DNA of 64,000 nucleotides, taken from contig CAZKNH010000004.1 of NCBI GenBank assembly GCA_964553875.1, positions 10,269 to 74,268 of the forward strand. The letters are read 5' to 3'. Under the pieces are notes generated by a model, which was not told the DNA's origin, did no database searches, and was given only the letters and a program-made list of their open reading frames with translations. Both the position numbers and the translations under genes were made by a program. The stretch is from ZC4RG20 sp964553875. GTDB lineage: Bacteria; Pseudomonadota; Gammaproteobacteria; Steroidobacterales; Rariloculaceae. Shown piece by piece: positions 33,154-42,841 of the stretch (position 1 is its first letter; every line of letters starts with the position of its first letter).

Positions 33154-34077
33154 ATGACGTCGAACGAGCGGCCCTTGGGCCCGCTGAGAACGGTGTTCGC
33201 CATTTTCGCGGACGCGTTCGCGTCGTTCATTGCGCACGAGCCGTTCAGGCTCGCCGCGGCGTTGTCGTACTACTCGCTGCTGTCGATGGCGCCGCTGCTC
33301 CTGATCGTGGTCGGCACGGCGGGCTTCGTCTTCGGCGAAGGCGTCGTGCGCGAGGAGCTCATCGAGCAGGTCCGCGCATTGACGGGGCAGGAGGGCGCGG
33401 CGCTCGTCCGCACCGTGATCGACAACGCCGAGCGGCTCGAGCAGGACGTCTTCTCGATCCTGCTGGGCGGCGGACTGATGCTGTTCGGCGCGACGACGGT
33501 CTTCGCGCAGCTCCAGGGCGCGCTCAATCAGGTCTGGCAGGTGAAGGCCGCGCCGGGGAATGCCGTGCTCGGCTTCCTGCGCCATCGACTGTTGTCGTTC
33601 GCGCTGATTCTGAGCCTCGGTTTTCTGCTCATCGTGTCGTTGATCGCGAGCGCGATACTCGCGGCCTTGCAGGGATATCTCGATACGCTCGGCTTCGCGA
33701 CGATCGGCTGGTGGCGCTTCGTCAACGCGGCGGTGTCGTTCGCGTTCGTGACGCTCTTGATCGCGATGATCTTCAAGTATCTGCCGGATGCGCTGATCGG
33801 CTGGCCGAACGTCTGGCTCGGCGCGCTCATCACGTCGCTGCTCCTGCTCGCGGGCCGCTACTTGATCGGGCTTTATCTCGGGCAGGCGAGCATTGGCTCG
33901 GTGTTCGGCGCCGCGGGCTCCGCGGTGGTCTTTCTGGTCTGGGTCTACTATGCGGCTCTGATCTTCTTCTTCGGCGCGGAGATCACGCGCACCGTCGCTC
34001 ACTACAGGGGCCAGCACATCGACCCGTCGGAGCATGCAGAGCCGGACGAGGAAGCTCGGCAGCAAGCGGAGCCCTGA
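33154..34077 (+). CDS. YihY/BrkB-family inner-membrane protein
   Basis: The 307-residue product is a polytopic membrane protein with about six helices. It has the family motif RLAAALSYYSLLSMAPLLLI near the N-terminus, FGATTVFAQLQGALNQVWQV in the middle, and VVFLVWVYYAALIFFFGAEI near the end. The family has been called ribonuclease BN in older annotation, but that activity belongs to another protein; its true role is unsettled. The tail is charged and rich in Glu and Gln. GGAGGAG before the ATG gives a firm start. It is divergent from hflKC. Confidence 0.88.
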   Translation: MTSNERPLGPLRTVFAIFADAFASFIAHEPFRLAAALSYYSLLSMAPLLLIVVGTAGFVFGEGVVREELIEQVRALTGQEGAALVRTVIDNAERLEQDVFSILLGGGLMLFGATTVFAQLQGALNQVWQVKAAPGNAVLGFLRHRLLSFALILSLGFLLIVSLIASAILAALQGYLDTLGFATIGWWRFVNAAVSFAFVTLLIAMIFKYLPDALIGWPNVWLGALITSLLLLAGRYLIGLYLGQASIGSVFGAAGSAVVFLVWVYYAALIFFFGAEITRTVAHYRGQHIDPSEHAEPDEEARQQAEP

Positions 34078-34113
34078 TGCTCGTCCGTGACGCTGTGTGG
34101 ATTCAGGTGATGC

Positions 34114-36036
34114 TCACCCGACGCTCCCGAGGCCGGCGAGCACGTTCTCGATCGTCTTCAGATCGACAGGCTTCACGAGATGGTGCGCGAAACCCGCCTC
34201 GAACGAGCGCCTGCGATCCTCGATCTGTCCCCAGCCGCTCAGCGCGATCATCGTCGTGTTCGCGCACGCGGGCATGCCTCGCAGCCGCACCGCGAGCTCG
34301 TAGCCGCTCACGTCGGGCAGCCCGATGTCGAGGAACGCGACGTCCGGCTCGAGCGCCGCGGCGGCCTCGACCGCGCCCCGAGCCTCGTGCGCGACCCGAA
34401 CGTCGTGGCCGAGCGACTCGAGCAGGATCGCGAGGCTCGTCGCGAAATCGATATTGTCGTCGACGAGCAGGATGCGGTGCGGCCGTGCCGCGGCATCGGC
34501 TTCCGCCCGCTCCGCGGGCGCGGGCGGCTCCGCCGCATGCTTCGAGCTCGCGCGGGCCGGCAGCCGGACCTCGAACGTGCTGCCGCGGCCTGGTCCCGGG
34601 CTCGACGCCGTGATCGTGCCGCCGTGCAGCTCGACGAGGCGGCGCGCGAGCGCGAGGCCGACGCCGAGGCCGGATTGCGCGCGGCTCGTCTTGTCGCCGG
34701 GCGCCTGCGTGAACATCTCGAAAATCGTGCCGAGCGTGTCCTGCGACATGCCGATGCCGTTGTCGGTGATCGTGACCGTGACCTCGTCGCCGGCGAGGAC
34801 GGCCGACAGCCCGATCCGTCCTCCCCGGGGCGTGTACTTCGCGGAATTGTTGAGCAGATTGGAAAACACCTGTGACAGACGCATCGCGTCGCCGTCGAGG
34901 TATACGGGCTCGCGCGGCAGCGTGACATCGAGCCGATGTCCGCGTGCGTCGACGACCGGCCGCACGGTGTCGAGCGCGCTCTCGATGATGCCGGCGAGCT
35001 CGACCTCGCTCATGTGGATCGTCAGCTTGCCGCGCGTGATCCTCGATACGTCGAGCAGGTCATCCACGAGGCGCACCATGTGGTCGAGCTGCCGCTCGAT
35101 GATGTCGCGCGCGTGCTGTGCCTCGGGGCCGAGCCTCGACACGTCGATCATGTCGAGCGCGTTGACCATCGGCGCGAGGGGATTGCGCAGCTCGTGAGCG
35201 AGCGTCGCGAGGAACTCGTCCTTGCGCCGGTCGGCGATCCTGAGCGCCGCCTCTGCGCTGCGGCGTTCCTCGGTCTCCTCGCGCAGGCGGCGGTTCGTCG
35301 CCTCGAGCGCCTCGGTCATCCTGCCGACCTCGCCGAGCATCGCGTTGAACGAGTCGACGAGGACGCCGATCTCGTCGTTCGTCGATTTTTCCGCCCGATG
35401 CGCGAAGTCACGTTGCTCGATGACCTTGCGCGCGACCGCGCTCACGGCGAGCACCGGCGCGGTGATGCTGCGCTGGAGCTGCAGCGAGATGAAGCCCGCG
35501 ACGATGAGGCTCAACAGCATCACGGCGCCGAGAATCAGCAGATAATCCTGGATGCGGCCGCCGAGGTCGTAGCGGGCGCGCAGGAATACCATTCCGATCC
35601 GCTCGTTCTCGAAGATGACCGGCACGAGCAGCTCGGTCACGCCGCCCTCGAAGCGCACGACGCTTCCGGAGCGGCTGCGGAGCTCCCGGGGCGGCTCACT
35701 CGGCGGCTTGCCGATGTCGCCGCGGTCGGCCCTTTCGTACGCCGCGAAGAGCTCCCCGTCCGCGGAGTAGATCGCGCCGGCCAGGATGTCCGGACGGATC
35801 GTCAACGGCGACAGGCTTTGCTCGGCGAGCTCGCGGTCGTCGTATAGCAACGCGACGGTGTTCGCGTCGGCGAGGAACGCCGCCTGTGTGCGGATGTCCG
35901 CGATAACGCTCTGCCGATAACGGCGGATGTCGTAGCTCAGGAGCGCGGCGCTCGCGACGAGCAACGCGGCGAGTGTCGTCGCCAGGATGACGGCCACCAG
36001 CTTGAATCGGACCGAGCGGTTGATGAGCGAGAACAT
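34114..36036 (-). CDS. Hybrid sensor histidine kinase with CHASE8-like sensor and C-terminal receiver
   Basis: The 640-residue membrane kinase has two transmembrane segments (about 12-35 and 165-187) around a periplasmic sensor whose first part (DIRTQAAFLADANTVALLYDD) resembles CHASE8. A HAMP domain (about 188-245), a coiled linker, a HisKA domain with the phospho-acceptor LATLAHELRNPLAPM (His281), and an HATPase domain (NNSAKYTPRGG, DNGIGM, GLGVGLALARRLV) follow. A receiver near the C-terminus has LLVDDNIDF and VAFLDIGLPDVSGYE. No output regulator is adjacent, so phosphotransfer probably goes to a separate partner. The start has a weak ribosome site. Confidence 0.9.
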   Translation of the reverse strand: MFSLINRSVRFKLVAVILATTLAALLVASAALLSYDIRRYRQSVIADIRTQAAFLADANTVALLYDDRELAEQSLSPLTIRPDILAGAIYSADGELFAAYERADRGDIGKPPSEPPRELRSRSGSVVRFEGGVTELLVPVIFENERIGMVFLRARYDLGGRIQDYLLILGAVMLLSLIVAGFISLQLQRSITAPVLAVSAVARKVIEQRDFAHRAEKSTNDEIGVLVDSFNAMLGEVGRMTEALEATNRRLREETEERRSAEAALRIADRRKDEFLATLAHELRNPLAPMVNALDMIDVSRLGPEAQHARDIIERQLDHMVRLVDDLLDVSRITRGKLTIHMSEVELAGIIESALDTVRPVVDARGHRLDVTLPREPVYLDGDAMRLSQVFSNLLNNSAKYTPRGGRIGLSAVLAGDEVTVTITDNGIGMSQDTLGTIFEMFTQAPGDKTSRAQSGLGVGLALARRLVELHGGTITASSPGPGRGSTFEVRLPARASSKHAAEPPAPAERAEADAAARPHRILLVDDNIDFATSLAILLESLGHDVRVAHEARGAVEAAAALEPDVAFLDIGLPDVSGYELAVRLRGMPACANTTMIALSGWGQIEDRRRSFEAGFAHHLVKPVDLKTIENVLAGLGSVG

Positions 36037-36133
36037 GAAGGCGGGCCGCTAGCTCCGGGTTTCCACATCGGTATTGAATCCGAACCGAGCGCACTCTTGT
36101 GAACCCGGGACGCTACGGTAGCCGCCGCTTCGG

Positions 36134-36162
36134 TGCGCCCCGCACGACGTGCACGGGGCGCA
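36134..36162 (-). terminator. Hairpin after tetR
   Basis: A nine-base perfect stem (TGCGCCCCG with CGGGGCGCA) around an 11-base loop begins four bases after the TetR stop codon on the minus strand. No T run follows, so this may be a weak or factor-dependent end. Confidence 0.45.
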
Positions 36163-36166
36163 GAGG

Positions 36167-36736
36167 TCAATCGTCGTCGACGATCCGCTGCAGCGTGCGC
36201 GCGAGGTGGTCGACCATTCCGTCATCGGGCGCTCCATTCGACGGCGTGCAGCCGATCGCCAACATTGTTGCAGCGCCCATCAATATAGATCCAGCGAGCC
36301 ACGCTTTTTCTGCCGCCGACTCGCCGCCGACCCACGCCGTGAACGGCACGATGAACTGGCTCTCGATGCGCTCGCGGACGAGCTTGCTCGCCACCGGCGA
36401 CGTGCTCGAGCGAATCGCGAGCTGCACGAACGCCAGACGATCCGGCCGGCAGTCGGTCGGACGGAGCAGCGCCTCGGCGACGCGCTTGCCGAAGCTCGCG
36501 CGCTCGCCCGCGATGATTTCCATAGGATCGCGCCCCGTGGTGGCGAGGACCTCGGCGAACAGACGTTCCTTACCGCCGAAGTAGCGGCAGATGAGCGCCG
36601 GGTCGACGCCGGCATCGGCCGCGATCGCGCGCAGGCCCGCGTGATCGTAGCCGTCGAGCATGAAGCGTTGCCGTGCGGCGGCAAGGATCGCTTCGCGCGT
36701 GTTCGCCGCGTTGCGCTGTTTGACCGGAAGCGACAT
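36167..36736 (-). CDS. TetR-family regulator, probably controls the adjacent RND pump
   Basis: The 189-residue product has an N-terminal TetR helix-turn-helix: REAILAAARQRFMLDGYDHA then LRAIAADAGVDPALICRYFGGKERLF. An all-helical ligand-binding half follows. Such proteins normally bind a palindrome in their own promoter and release it when a small molecule binds. The gene is divergent from the RND operon across 164 bases that hold a perfect TACCG-GA-CGGTA half-site pair near its own start and a strong promoter for the pump, so local repression is likely. GGAG seven bases before the ATG supports the start. Confidence 0.88.
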   Translation of the reverse strand: MSLPVKQRNAANTREAILAAARQRFMLDGYDHAGLRAIAADAGVDPALICRYFGGKERLFAEVLATTGRDPMEIIAGERASFGKRVAEALLRPTDCRPDRLAFVQLAIRSSTSPVASKLVRERIESQFIVPFTAWVGGESAAEKAWLAGSILMGAATMLAIGCTPSNGAPDDGMVDHLARTLQRIVDDD

Positions 36737-36757
36737 AAGCGTTCTCCGCCGACACGA

Positions 36758-36769
36758 TACCGGACGGTA
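36758..36769. promoter_or_regulatory. Candidate TetR operator
   Basis: TACCG-GA-CGGTA is a perfect inverted repeat with weaker outer symmetry (CCGA on the left and TCGG on the right). It lies 22 bases before the tetR ATG and 24 bases before the -35 box of the pump promoter, a usual place for a TetR repressor to act on both genes. Confidence 0.4.
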
Positions 36770-36792
36770 CGGAAATCGGCACGTGGGCTGCG

Positions 36793-36821
36793 TTGACAGA
36801 GGCTAACAGTGCGGATCTAAT
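36793..36821 (+). promoter_or_regulatory. Sigma-70 promoter of the RND pump operon
   Basis: A perfect TTGACA (36793-36798) and TCTAAT (36816-36821) are separated by 17 bases. Transcription would begin near 36828, about 73 bases before the adaptor ATG. This is the best-matching housekeeping promoter I found in the window, which fits a promoter held down by a repressor. Confidence 0.65.
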
Positions 36822-36900
36822 AAGTCACCATCTGTTGACACGCGACCCGCGGCGACGCCGCCGGTCGCGTTTCTCGCTCTGGAAGCAAGGACGACCATCC

Positions 36901-38076
36901 ATGCGCTTTCTCCGTTTCCTTCCGGCGCTCGCCGCGGCCGGCGTGCTGTGCGGCTGCGACGAGGCTCCGCCGGCGCAAGCCGTCATGGTGCCGCAGGTTA
37001 CCGCAGCCGAGCCGCTCGTCCGCACGATCGTCGATTGGGACGAGTTCGTCGGCCGCTTCGAGCCGGTGGAGCACGTCGAGGTGCGCCCGCGCGTGTCGGG
37101 TTATCTGGTCGAAGCGCATTTCGAAGAGGGACAGCGGGTCGAGCGGGGCCAGCTGCTCTTCACGATCGATCCGCGGCCGTTCGAGGCGCGGAGAGACGAG
37201 GCACGGGGACGCGCCGCGGCGGCGAGCGCGCGCGTCGAGAACGCGCGCACCGAGCTCGAGCGGGCCCGCGGTCTCGTCGACATCGGGGCGGTCAGCAAGG
37301 AGGAGATCGAGGCGCTCGAGGCGGCCGTCCGCACCGCGGAGGCCGAGCTCACGGCGGCGCGCGCCGCCGTGCGCGCCGCGGAGCTCGACGTCGAGTTCAC
37401 GAAGGTCGTCGCACCGATCTCGGGCAGGGTCTCGTATCGGCGCGTCGATCCCGGCAACGCCGTGCGCGCGGACGAGACGGTGCTGACGACCGTCGTCTCG
37501 ATCGACCCGATTCATTTCGTTTTTCAGGGATCCGAGGCGCTGTATCTCAAGTACAAGCGCGCGGAGATCGAAGGGCGGCGCGTCGCGAGGATCAGGCTGC
37601 AGGACGAGCGCGACTATCGCTGGGTCGGCGAGCTCGACTTCCTCGATAACTCGCTCGACACGGGCTCGGGGACGATCCGCGGCCGCGCGGTCGTGCCGAA
37701 TCCCGACGGCTTCCTGACGCCCGGCATGTTCGGACACATGCTGCTGCAGGCGTCGCGCGAGTACTCGGGCGTGCTGCTGCCGGACAGCGCGATCGCGACG
37801 CGCGGCGCGGACCGGATCGTCTACGTCGTCGACGACGATGGCCTCGTATCCGCGCGGAAAATCGAGCTCGGCGGCCTCCACGACGGGCTGCGCGTGATCC
37901 GCTCGGGGCTCGCGGCGCGCGATCGCGTCGTCGTCGACGGACAGCAGCGCGTGCGGCCCGGACAGAGCGTCGCGGTCGTGCTCGCGCGGCTCGAGGCGCC
38001 CGGTCCCGACGGCGCGCCCGTAGCGATCGTGCCCGTCGGCGTCGAGCCCGAGGTCACCGCCGCCGACGCGCGCTGA
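36901..38076 (+). CDS. RND efflux periplasmic adaptor lipoprotein
   Basis: The 391-residue membrane-fusion protein has a lipobox (VLCGC, lipidated Cys near residue 19) and the MexA/AcrA layout. Lipoyl halves with HVEVRPRVSGYLVEAHFEEG and FTKVVAPISGRVSYRRVDPG surround an alpha-hairpin with heavy Glu/Ala/Arg content. A beta-barrel region with GTIRGRAVVPNPDGFLTPGM and a membrane-proximal end follow. It bridges the RND pump and the outer-membrane channel encoded next. Its start is the ATG with AAGGACG upstream; the frame continues upstream without a ribosome site. Confidence 0.93.
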   Translation: MRFLRFLPALAAAGVLCGCDEAPPAQAVMVPQVTAAEPLVRTIVDWDEFVGRFEPVEHVEVRPRVSGYLVEAHFEEGQRVERGQLLFTIDPRPFEARRDEARGRAAAASARVENARTELERARGLVDIGAVSKEEIEALEAAVRTAEAELTAARAAVRAAELDVEFTKVVAPISGRVSYRRVDPGNAVRADETVLTTVVSIDPIHFVFQGSEALYLKYKRAEIEGRRVARIRLQDERDYRWVGELDFLDNSLDTGSGTIRGRAVVPNPDGFLTPGMFGHMLLQASREYSGVLLPDSAIATRGADRIVYVVDDDGLVSARKIELGGLHDGLRVIRSGLAARDRVVVDGQQRVRPGQSVAVVLARLEAPGPDGAPVAIVPVGVEPEVTAADAR

Positions 38077-38128
38077 GCGTCGGCGCCTTCTCTGCGATCT
38101 CCGATCCCTCAGCGAGGCTTTCTCGCCC

Positions 38129-41100
38129 ATGCGTCTAGCGCATTTCTTCGTCGACCGCCCGATCTTCGCGACGGTGATCGCGATCGTGATCACGCTCGTC
38201 GGCGCGTTCTCGTATCCGCTCCTGCCCGTCGCGCAGTTTCCGCAGATCGCGCCGCCGACGATCAGCGTCGCCGTGACCTATCCCGGCGCATCCGCGGAAA
38301 TCGTGTCCGAGACCGTCCTCGCGCCGCTCGAGCAGCAGATCAACGGCGTCGAGAACATGCTGTACATGACGTCGACCGCGGTTGCGAACGGCCAGTCGCA
38401 GATCCTCATCGCGTTCGAGCAGGGGACCGACCTCGATACGGCGCAGGTCCAGGTGCAGAACCGTGTCGCAGTCGCGGAGCCGCGTCTCCCGGAGCAGGTG
38501 CGCGCGCTCGGCGTGGTCGTCTCGAAGCAGGCGCCGGGCTTTCTGATGCTCGTCACGATGAAGTCGTCCGATCCCGACGTCGGCCTCGATTACATGGGCA
38601 ACTGGGCGAACACGGTCGTGCGCGACCGCCTGTTGCGCATCGACGGCGTCGGCGACGTGCGCGTGTTCGGCGGCGGCGACTACGCGATGCGGATCTGGAT
38701 CGACCCCGACCGCGCGGCCGCGCGCAATCTCACGGCGATGGAGATCGTGCAGGCGGTCCGGACGCAGAACGTGCAGGTCGCGGCCGGCTCGATCGGCCAG
38801 GCGCCGATGGACAAGCACGCGGCCGCGTTCCTGCTGCCGATCCAGATGCAGGGGCGGCTCGAGGACCCGGCCGAATTCGAGGACGTGATCATCAAGGTCG
38901 ACGCGAACGGCGCCGTCACGCGGCTCAAGGACGTCGGCCGCGCGGAGCTGACCCGTCAGGACTTCTCCGTCAGCGCGTACTCGAGCGGAGGGCTTCCGAC
39001 GATCGGCATGGCGATCATCGCGCAGCCCGAGTCGAACGAGCTCGCGGCGGCGAACGCGGTGCTCGCCGAGCTCGAGTCGATGCTGCCCGAGTTCCCTCCG
39101 GGCGTGACCTACAGCGTCCCGTACAACCCGACCGAGTTCGTCGAGGCGTCGATCGGCGCCGTGCAGCAGACGCTCTTCGAGGCGGTGCTGCTCGTCGTCG
39201 TCGTGATCGTCGTGTTCCTGCAGACGTGGCGTGCCGCGATCATTCCGATCGTCGTGATCCCGGTCGCCCTGATCGGTGCGATGGCCGCGCTGCTCGTGCT
39301 CGGCTACTCGCTGAACTCCCTCGCGCTCTTCGCGCTCGTGCTCGCGGTCGGCATCGTCGTCGACGACGCGATCGTCGTCGTCGAGAACGTCGAGCGGAAC
39401 ATCCGTGCGGGGCTCACGCCGCGCGAGGCCGCGCACCGGACGATGGACGAGGTGTCCGGTGCGCTGATCGCGATCGGTCTCGTGCTGCTGTCGGTGTTCA
39501 TCCCGACGGCGTTCGTCTCCGGCATCCCGGGGCTCTTCTACCGGCAGTTCGCGGTGACGATCTCGGCTGCGGCGGTGATCTCGCTGTTCCTGTCGCTGAC
39601 GCTGACGCCGGCGATGGCGGCCGTGCTGCTCCGTCCGCACGCGGCGGGCGACGCGCACGAGGCGCACGGCCCGCGCTGGCTCGTGCCGCTCCGTCGCGCG
39701 GGCGCCGCGTTCAACCATTACTTCGACCGGCTGGGTGAGCGGTACGGGTGGCTGACCGCGAGAACGGTCCGCCACGCCGCGATGATGCTCGTGATCTATG
39801 CGGGGCTTCTCGCGATCACCGGCTGGCGCTTCGCCGCGACGCCGAGCGGCTTCATCCCGGAGCAGGACCAGGGTGCGCTGATCGGCGTGATCACGCTGCC
39901 GCCGGGCGCGGCATCCGCACGCACGAACGAGATCATGCAGCAGGCGATGGCGATCGTCGAAGACCTGCCCGGCATCGACGAGGTCGTCGCGTTCTCCGGC
40001 TTTAACGCGGCGAGCTCGTCGCTCGAGTCGAACTCGGGCGCGCTGTTCGCGCGGCTCGCTCCGTTCGAGGAGCGCGAGCGTAACGGCGTGACCGCGGTGG
40101 GCCTGAGCCAGGTGCTGACGCAGCGGCTCGCCGAGATTCAGGGCGCGTCGATCGTCGTGATCCCGCCGCCGACGGTGCAGGGCATGGGCAACGGCGGCGG
40201 CTGGCGCATGATGATCCAGGACCGCACCGGCGCGAACTACGACGCCCTCGAGGCGGCCGCGAACGATCTCGTCGCCGCGGCCGCGGAGCGGCCCGAGATC
40301 GTCGGCGCGTTCAGCCAGTTCAGCACCGGCGCGCCGCGTCTCTTCGCCGAGCTCGACCGCGACAAGGCACAGCTCTTGGGGGTTCATCCCGCCGACGTCT
40401 ACAGCACGATGAACGTGTACCTCGGGTCGATGTACGTGAACGACCTGAACCTGTTCGGCCGCACGTATCAGGTCATCGCGCAGGCCGAGCCGACGCACCG
40501 CAACGACCGCAACGACATCATGAATCTCCGCGTGCGCTCGGCGTTCGGCGAGATGGTGCCGCTCGCGTCGGTCGTCGAGCTTAAGGAAGACTCGGGCGCG
40601 ACGCGCGTGATCCGCCACAACCTGTTCCCGACCGCGGACATCCGCGGGCAGGCCGCGCCGGGCTACTCGTCCGCGCAGGCGCTCGACGCCATGGAGGAGC
40701 TCGCGGCCGAGCGGCTGCCGGCGGGCATGAGCTTCGAATGGACCGACATCGCGTTCCAGGAGCGGCTCGCCGGCAACACGGGCATCCTCGTGTTCGGGCT
40801 CGCCGTGGTGTTCGCGTTCCTCGTGCTCGCGGCGCAGTACGAGGCGTTCATGCTGCCCTTGTCCGTGATCCTGATCGTGCCGATGTGTCTCCTCGCGGCG
40901 ATCCTCGGCGTGAACCTGCGCGGCATGGACGTGAACATCCTGACGCAGATCGGCCTCGTCGTGCTGATCGCGCTCGCGGCGAAGAACGCGATTCTGATCG
41001 TCGAGTTCGCGCGCCAGTACGAGGAGCGGGACGGCATGTCGCGCTTCGATGCGGCCATCGCCGCGGCGCGCACGCGGCTTCGCCCGATCCTGATGACCTC

Positions 41101-41287
41101 GTTCGCGTTCATCCTCGGCGTGCTGCCCCTTGCGATCGCGGAAGGGCCGGGCAAGGAGATGCGCCAGGCGCTCGGGACGGCCGTGTTCTTCGGCATGATC
41201 GGCGTGACCGTGTTCGGCCTGATCTTCACGCCGGTCTTCTACGTCGTCTGCCGCAAGCTCGCGACGCTCAAGGGGAGGGCGGCATGA
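38129..41287 (+). CDS. RND multidrug efflux transporter, HAE-1 family
   Basis: The 1052-residue inner-membrane pump is full length for AcrB/MexB. It has the family start MRLAHFFVDRPIFATVIAIV and the proton-relay Asp pair in TM4 (GIVVDDAIVVVENVERNI). The relay lysine is in TM10 (LAAKNAILIVEFARQYEERD), and the long periplasmic porter domains are intact. It exports hydrophobic drugs or detergents using proton flow; substrate range cannot be told from sequence. It lies between the adaptor gene and the outer-membrane channel gene, whose start overlaps its stop (ATGA). No frameshift is seen. Confidence 0.95.
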   Translation: MRLAHFFVDRPIFATVIAIVITLVGAFSYPLLPVAQFPQIAPPTISVAVTYPGASAEIVSETVLAPLEQQINGVENMLYMTSTAVANGQSQILIAFEQGTDLDTAQVQVQNRVAVAEPRLPEQVRALGVVVSKQAPGFLMLVTMKSSDPDVGLDYMGNWANTVVRDRLLRIDGVGDVRVFGGGDYAMRIWIDPDRAAARNLTAMEIVQAVRTQNVQVAAGSIGQAPMDKHAAAFLLPIQMQGRLEDPAEFEDVIIKVDANGAVTRLKDVGRAELTRQDFSVSAYSSGGLPTIGMAIIAQPESNELAAANAVLAELESMLPEFPPGVTYSVPYNPTEFVEASIGAVQQTLFEAVLLVVVVIVVFLQTWRAAIIPIVVIPVALIGAMAALLVLGYSLNSLALFALVLAVGIVVDDAIVVVENVERNIRAGLTPREAAHRTMDEVSGALIAIGLVLLSVFIPTAFVSGIPGLFYRQFAVTISAAAVISLFLSLTLTPAMAAVLLRPHAAGDAHEAHGPRWLVPLRRAGAAFNHYFDRLGERYGWLTARTVRHAAMMLVIYAGLLAITGWRFAATPSGFIPEQDQGALIGVITLPPGAASARTNEIMQQAMAIVEDLPGIDEVVAFSGFNAASSSLESNSGALFARLAPFEERERNGVTAVGLSQVLTQRLAEIQGASIVVIPPPTVQGMGNGGGWRMMIQDRTGANYDALEAAANDLVAAAAERPEIVGAFSQFSTGAPRLFAELDRDKAQLLGVHPADVYSTMNVYLGSMYVNDLNLFGRTYQVIAQAEPTHRNDRNDIMNLRVRSAFGEMVPLASVVELKEDSGATRVIRHNLFPTADIRGQAAPGYSSAQALDAMEELAAERLPAGMSFEWTDIAFQERLAGNTGILVFGLAVVFAFLVLAAQYEAFMLPLSVILIVPMCLLAAILGVNLRGMDVNILTQIGLVVLIALAAKNAILIVEFARQYEERDGMSRFDAAIAAARTRLRPILMTSFAFILGVLPLAIAEGPGKEMRQALGTAVFFGMIGVTVFGLIFTPVFYVVCRKLATLKGRAA

Positions 41288-42684
41288 AGAGCATGCGCTC
41301 TGCTGCGCTCGCCGTCGCGCTCGCATGCGCCGGTTGCGCCGTCGGTCCGGACTATCGTGCACCCGAGCCTCCGCCCGCCGCCGTCGCGCCGTTCGCCGGC
41401 GCCGACGTGGACCTGTTCCGCCAGGACGCGCCGCAGCACGACTGGTGGCGGCTCTACGACGACCCGGTCCTCGACGCCGCGATCGGCGAGGCGCTCGACG
41501 CGAACACCGACCTGCGCCGCGCGGCCGCGAATCTCGCTCGCGCGAGCGCCCTCACCCGCGAGGCGCGCGGCGGCTGGCTGCCGACGACGACGTTCGGCGC
41601 GGGCGCGACGAGCGGCCGACAGAATTTCCCTCAGCAGGGCTTCGCGTTCGAGGACACGATCTACGACATCGGGCTCGACGTGTCGTATCAGGTCGATCTC
41701 TTCGGCCGCGTGCGGCGCACGGTCGAGGCGTCGACGGCCGAGGCCGAGGCGGTCGAGGCTCTCTATCACTCGGTCCAGATCACCGTCGCGGCGGAGACGG
41801 CGCGCGCGTACGTCGCGGCGTGCGCGGCGCGGCTCGAGCTCGCGGCGGCCGAGAGAAGCCTTGCGCTTCAGCGCGAGACGGAGGCACTGACGCAGCGCCT
41901 CTACGACGCCGGGCGCGGGACGGCGCTCGACGTCGCCCGCGCGTCCGCCGCGGCGGAGCAGACGCGCGCGTCGATCCCGACGCTCGAGGCGCAGCATCGG
42001 AACGCGCTCTATCGGCTCGCGGTGCTGATGGGACGCGCACCGATGGAGTATCCGCCTGCGGCCGCCGAATGTCAGACGCCGCCGGTGCTCGATGCACCGA
42101 TCGCGGTCGGCGACGGGGCGGCGCTCCTCGCCCGGCGGCCGGACATCCGCGAGGCCGAGCGCCGGCTCGCCGCTGCGACGGCCCGGATCGGCGTCGCGAC
42201 CGCGGACCTCTATCCGAGCGTCAGCTTCGCCGGGTCGACCGGCGCCGTCGCGCTCTCGGCCGGCGACCTCGACAGCGGGGACGCGTCGCGCTGGAGCTTC
42301 GGTCCGCTGCTTCGCTTCAGCTTCCCGAATCGAACGATCGCCCGCGCTCGACTCGCGCAGGCCGAGGCCGACGCGCAAGCCGCGCTCGCGGCGTTCGACG
42401 GCGCGTGGCTCAACGCGCTCCGCGAGGTTGAGAGCGCGCTCGTGGATTACGCGAAGGAGCTCGAGCGGCGCGACGCGCTCTCGGCCGCGCGCGGGCACGC
42501 GGAGGATGCGGTGCGGCTCGCGCGCGCGCGTTTCGACGCGGGACAAGTCAGCTTCCTCGACGTGCTGCAGGCCGACCTCGCGCTCGCGGAGGCCGAGATC
42601 GCGCTCGCGCGTTCCGCTGCGCAGACCGCACGGCTCGAGGTGGCGCTGTTTCTCGCGCTCGGCGGCGGGTGGAGCGAGCGCTGA
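41284..42684 (+). CDS. RND outer-membrane channel lipoprotein, OprM/NodT family
   Basis: The 466-residue lipoprotein has a lipobox (ACAGC, Cys near residue 18) followed by VGPDYRAPEPPPA. Two duplicated OEP repeats are visible, with the first holding NTDLRRAAANLARASALTREA and the second RPDIREAERRLAAATARIGVAT, each broken by the beta-strands of the pore. It forms the outer-membrane exit duct for the RND pump. The ATG overlaps the pump stop (ATGA), so the three genes make one operon under the promoter at 36793. The first repeat is quoted here only as LRRAAANLARASALTREA. Confidence 0.93.
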   Translation: MKSMRSAALAVALACAGCAVGPDYRAPEPPPAAVAPFAGADVDLFRQDAPQHDWWRLYDDPVLDAAIGEALDANTDLRRAAANLARASALTREARGGWLPTTTFGAGATSGRQNFPQQGFAFEDTIYDIGLDVSYQVDLFGRVRRTVEASTAEAEAVEALYHSVQITVAAETARAYVAACAARLELAAAERSLALQRETEALTQRLYDAGRGTALDVARASAAAEQTRASIPTLEAQHRNALYRLAVLMGRAPMEYPPAAAECQTPPVLDAPIAVGDGAALLARRPDIREAERRLAAATARIGVATADLYPSVSFAGSTGAVALSAGDLDSGDASRWSFGPLLRFSFPNRTIARARLAQAEADAQAALAAFDGAWLNALREVESALVDYAKELERRDALSAARGHAEDAVRLARARFDAGQVSFLDVLQADLALAEAEIALARSAAQTARLEVALFLALGGGWSER

Positions 42685-42841
42685 CGAGTCGCTGCTCCCC
42701 CGACCGATAGCGAACGGCGGCGTTCGCCGGTCGGCAAGCGCTGATCGGCGGCGCCAATAGTCTTCGTGTAATCTTCCGTGGACCCTGCGCGTCGGACCCA
42801 CGTCCGTCGAACGACAAGAAGGAAACGAAACGGGAGTCGGC

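Noticed and set aside
38135..41362. Very long open frame opposite the RND pump gene
   Set aside because: It mirrors the real gene in a GC-rich codon pattern, has low-complexity charged composition and no recognisable domain. Long shadow frames of this kind also lie opposite zwf/gnd (56-2194) and tamB (59733-61640).
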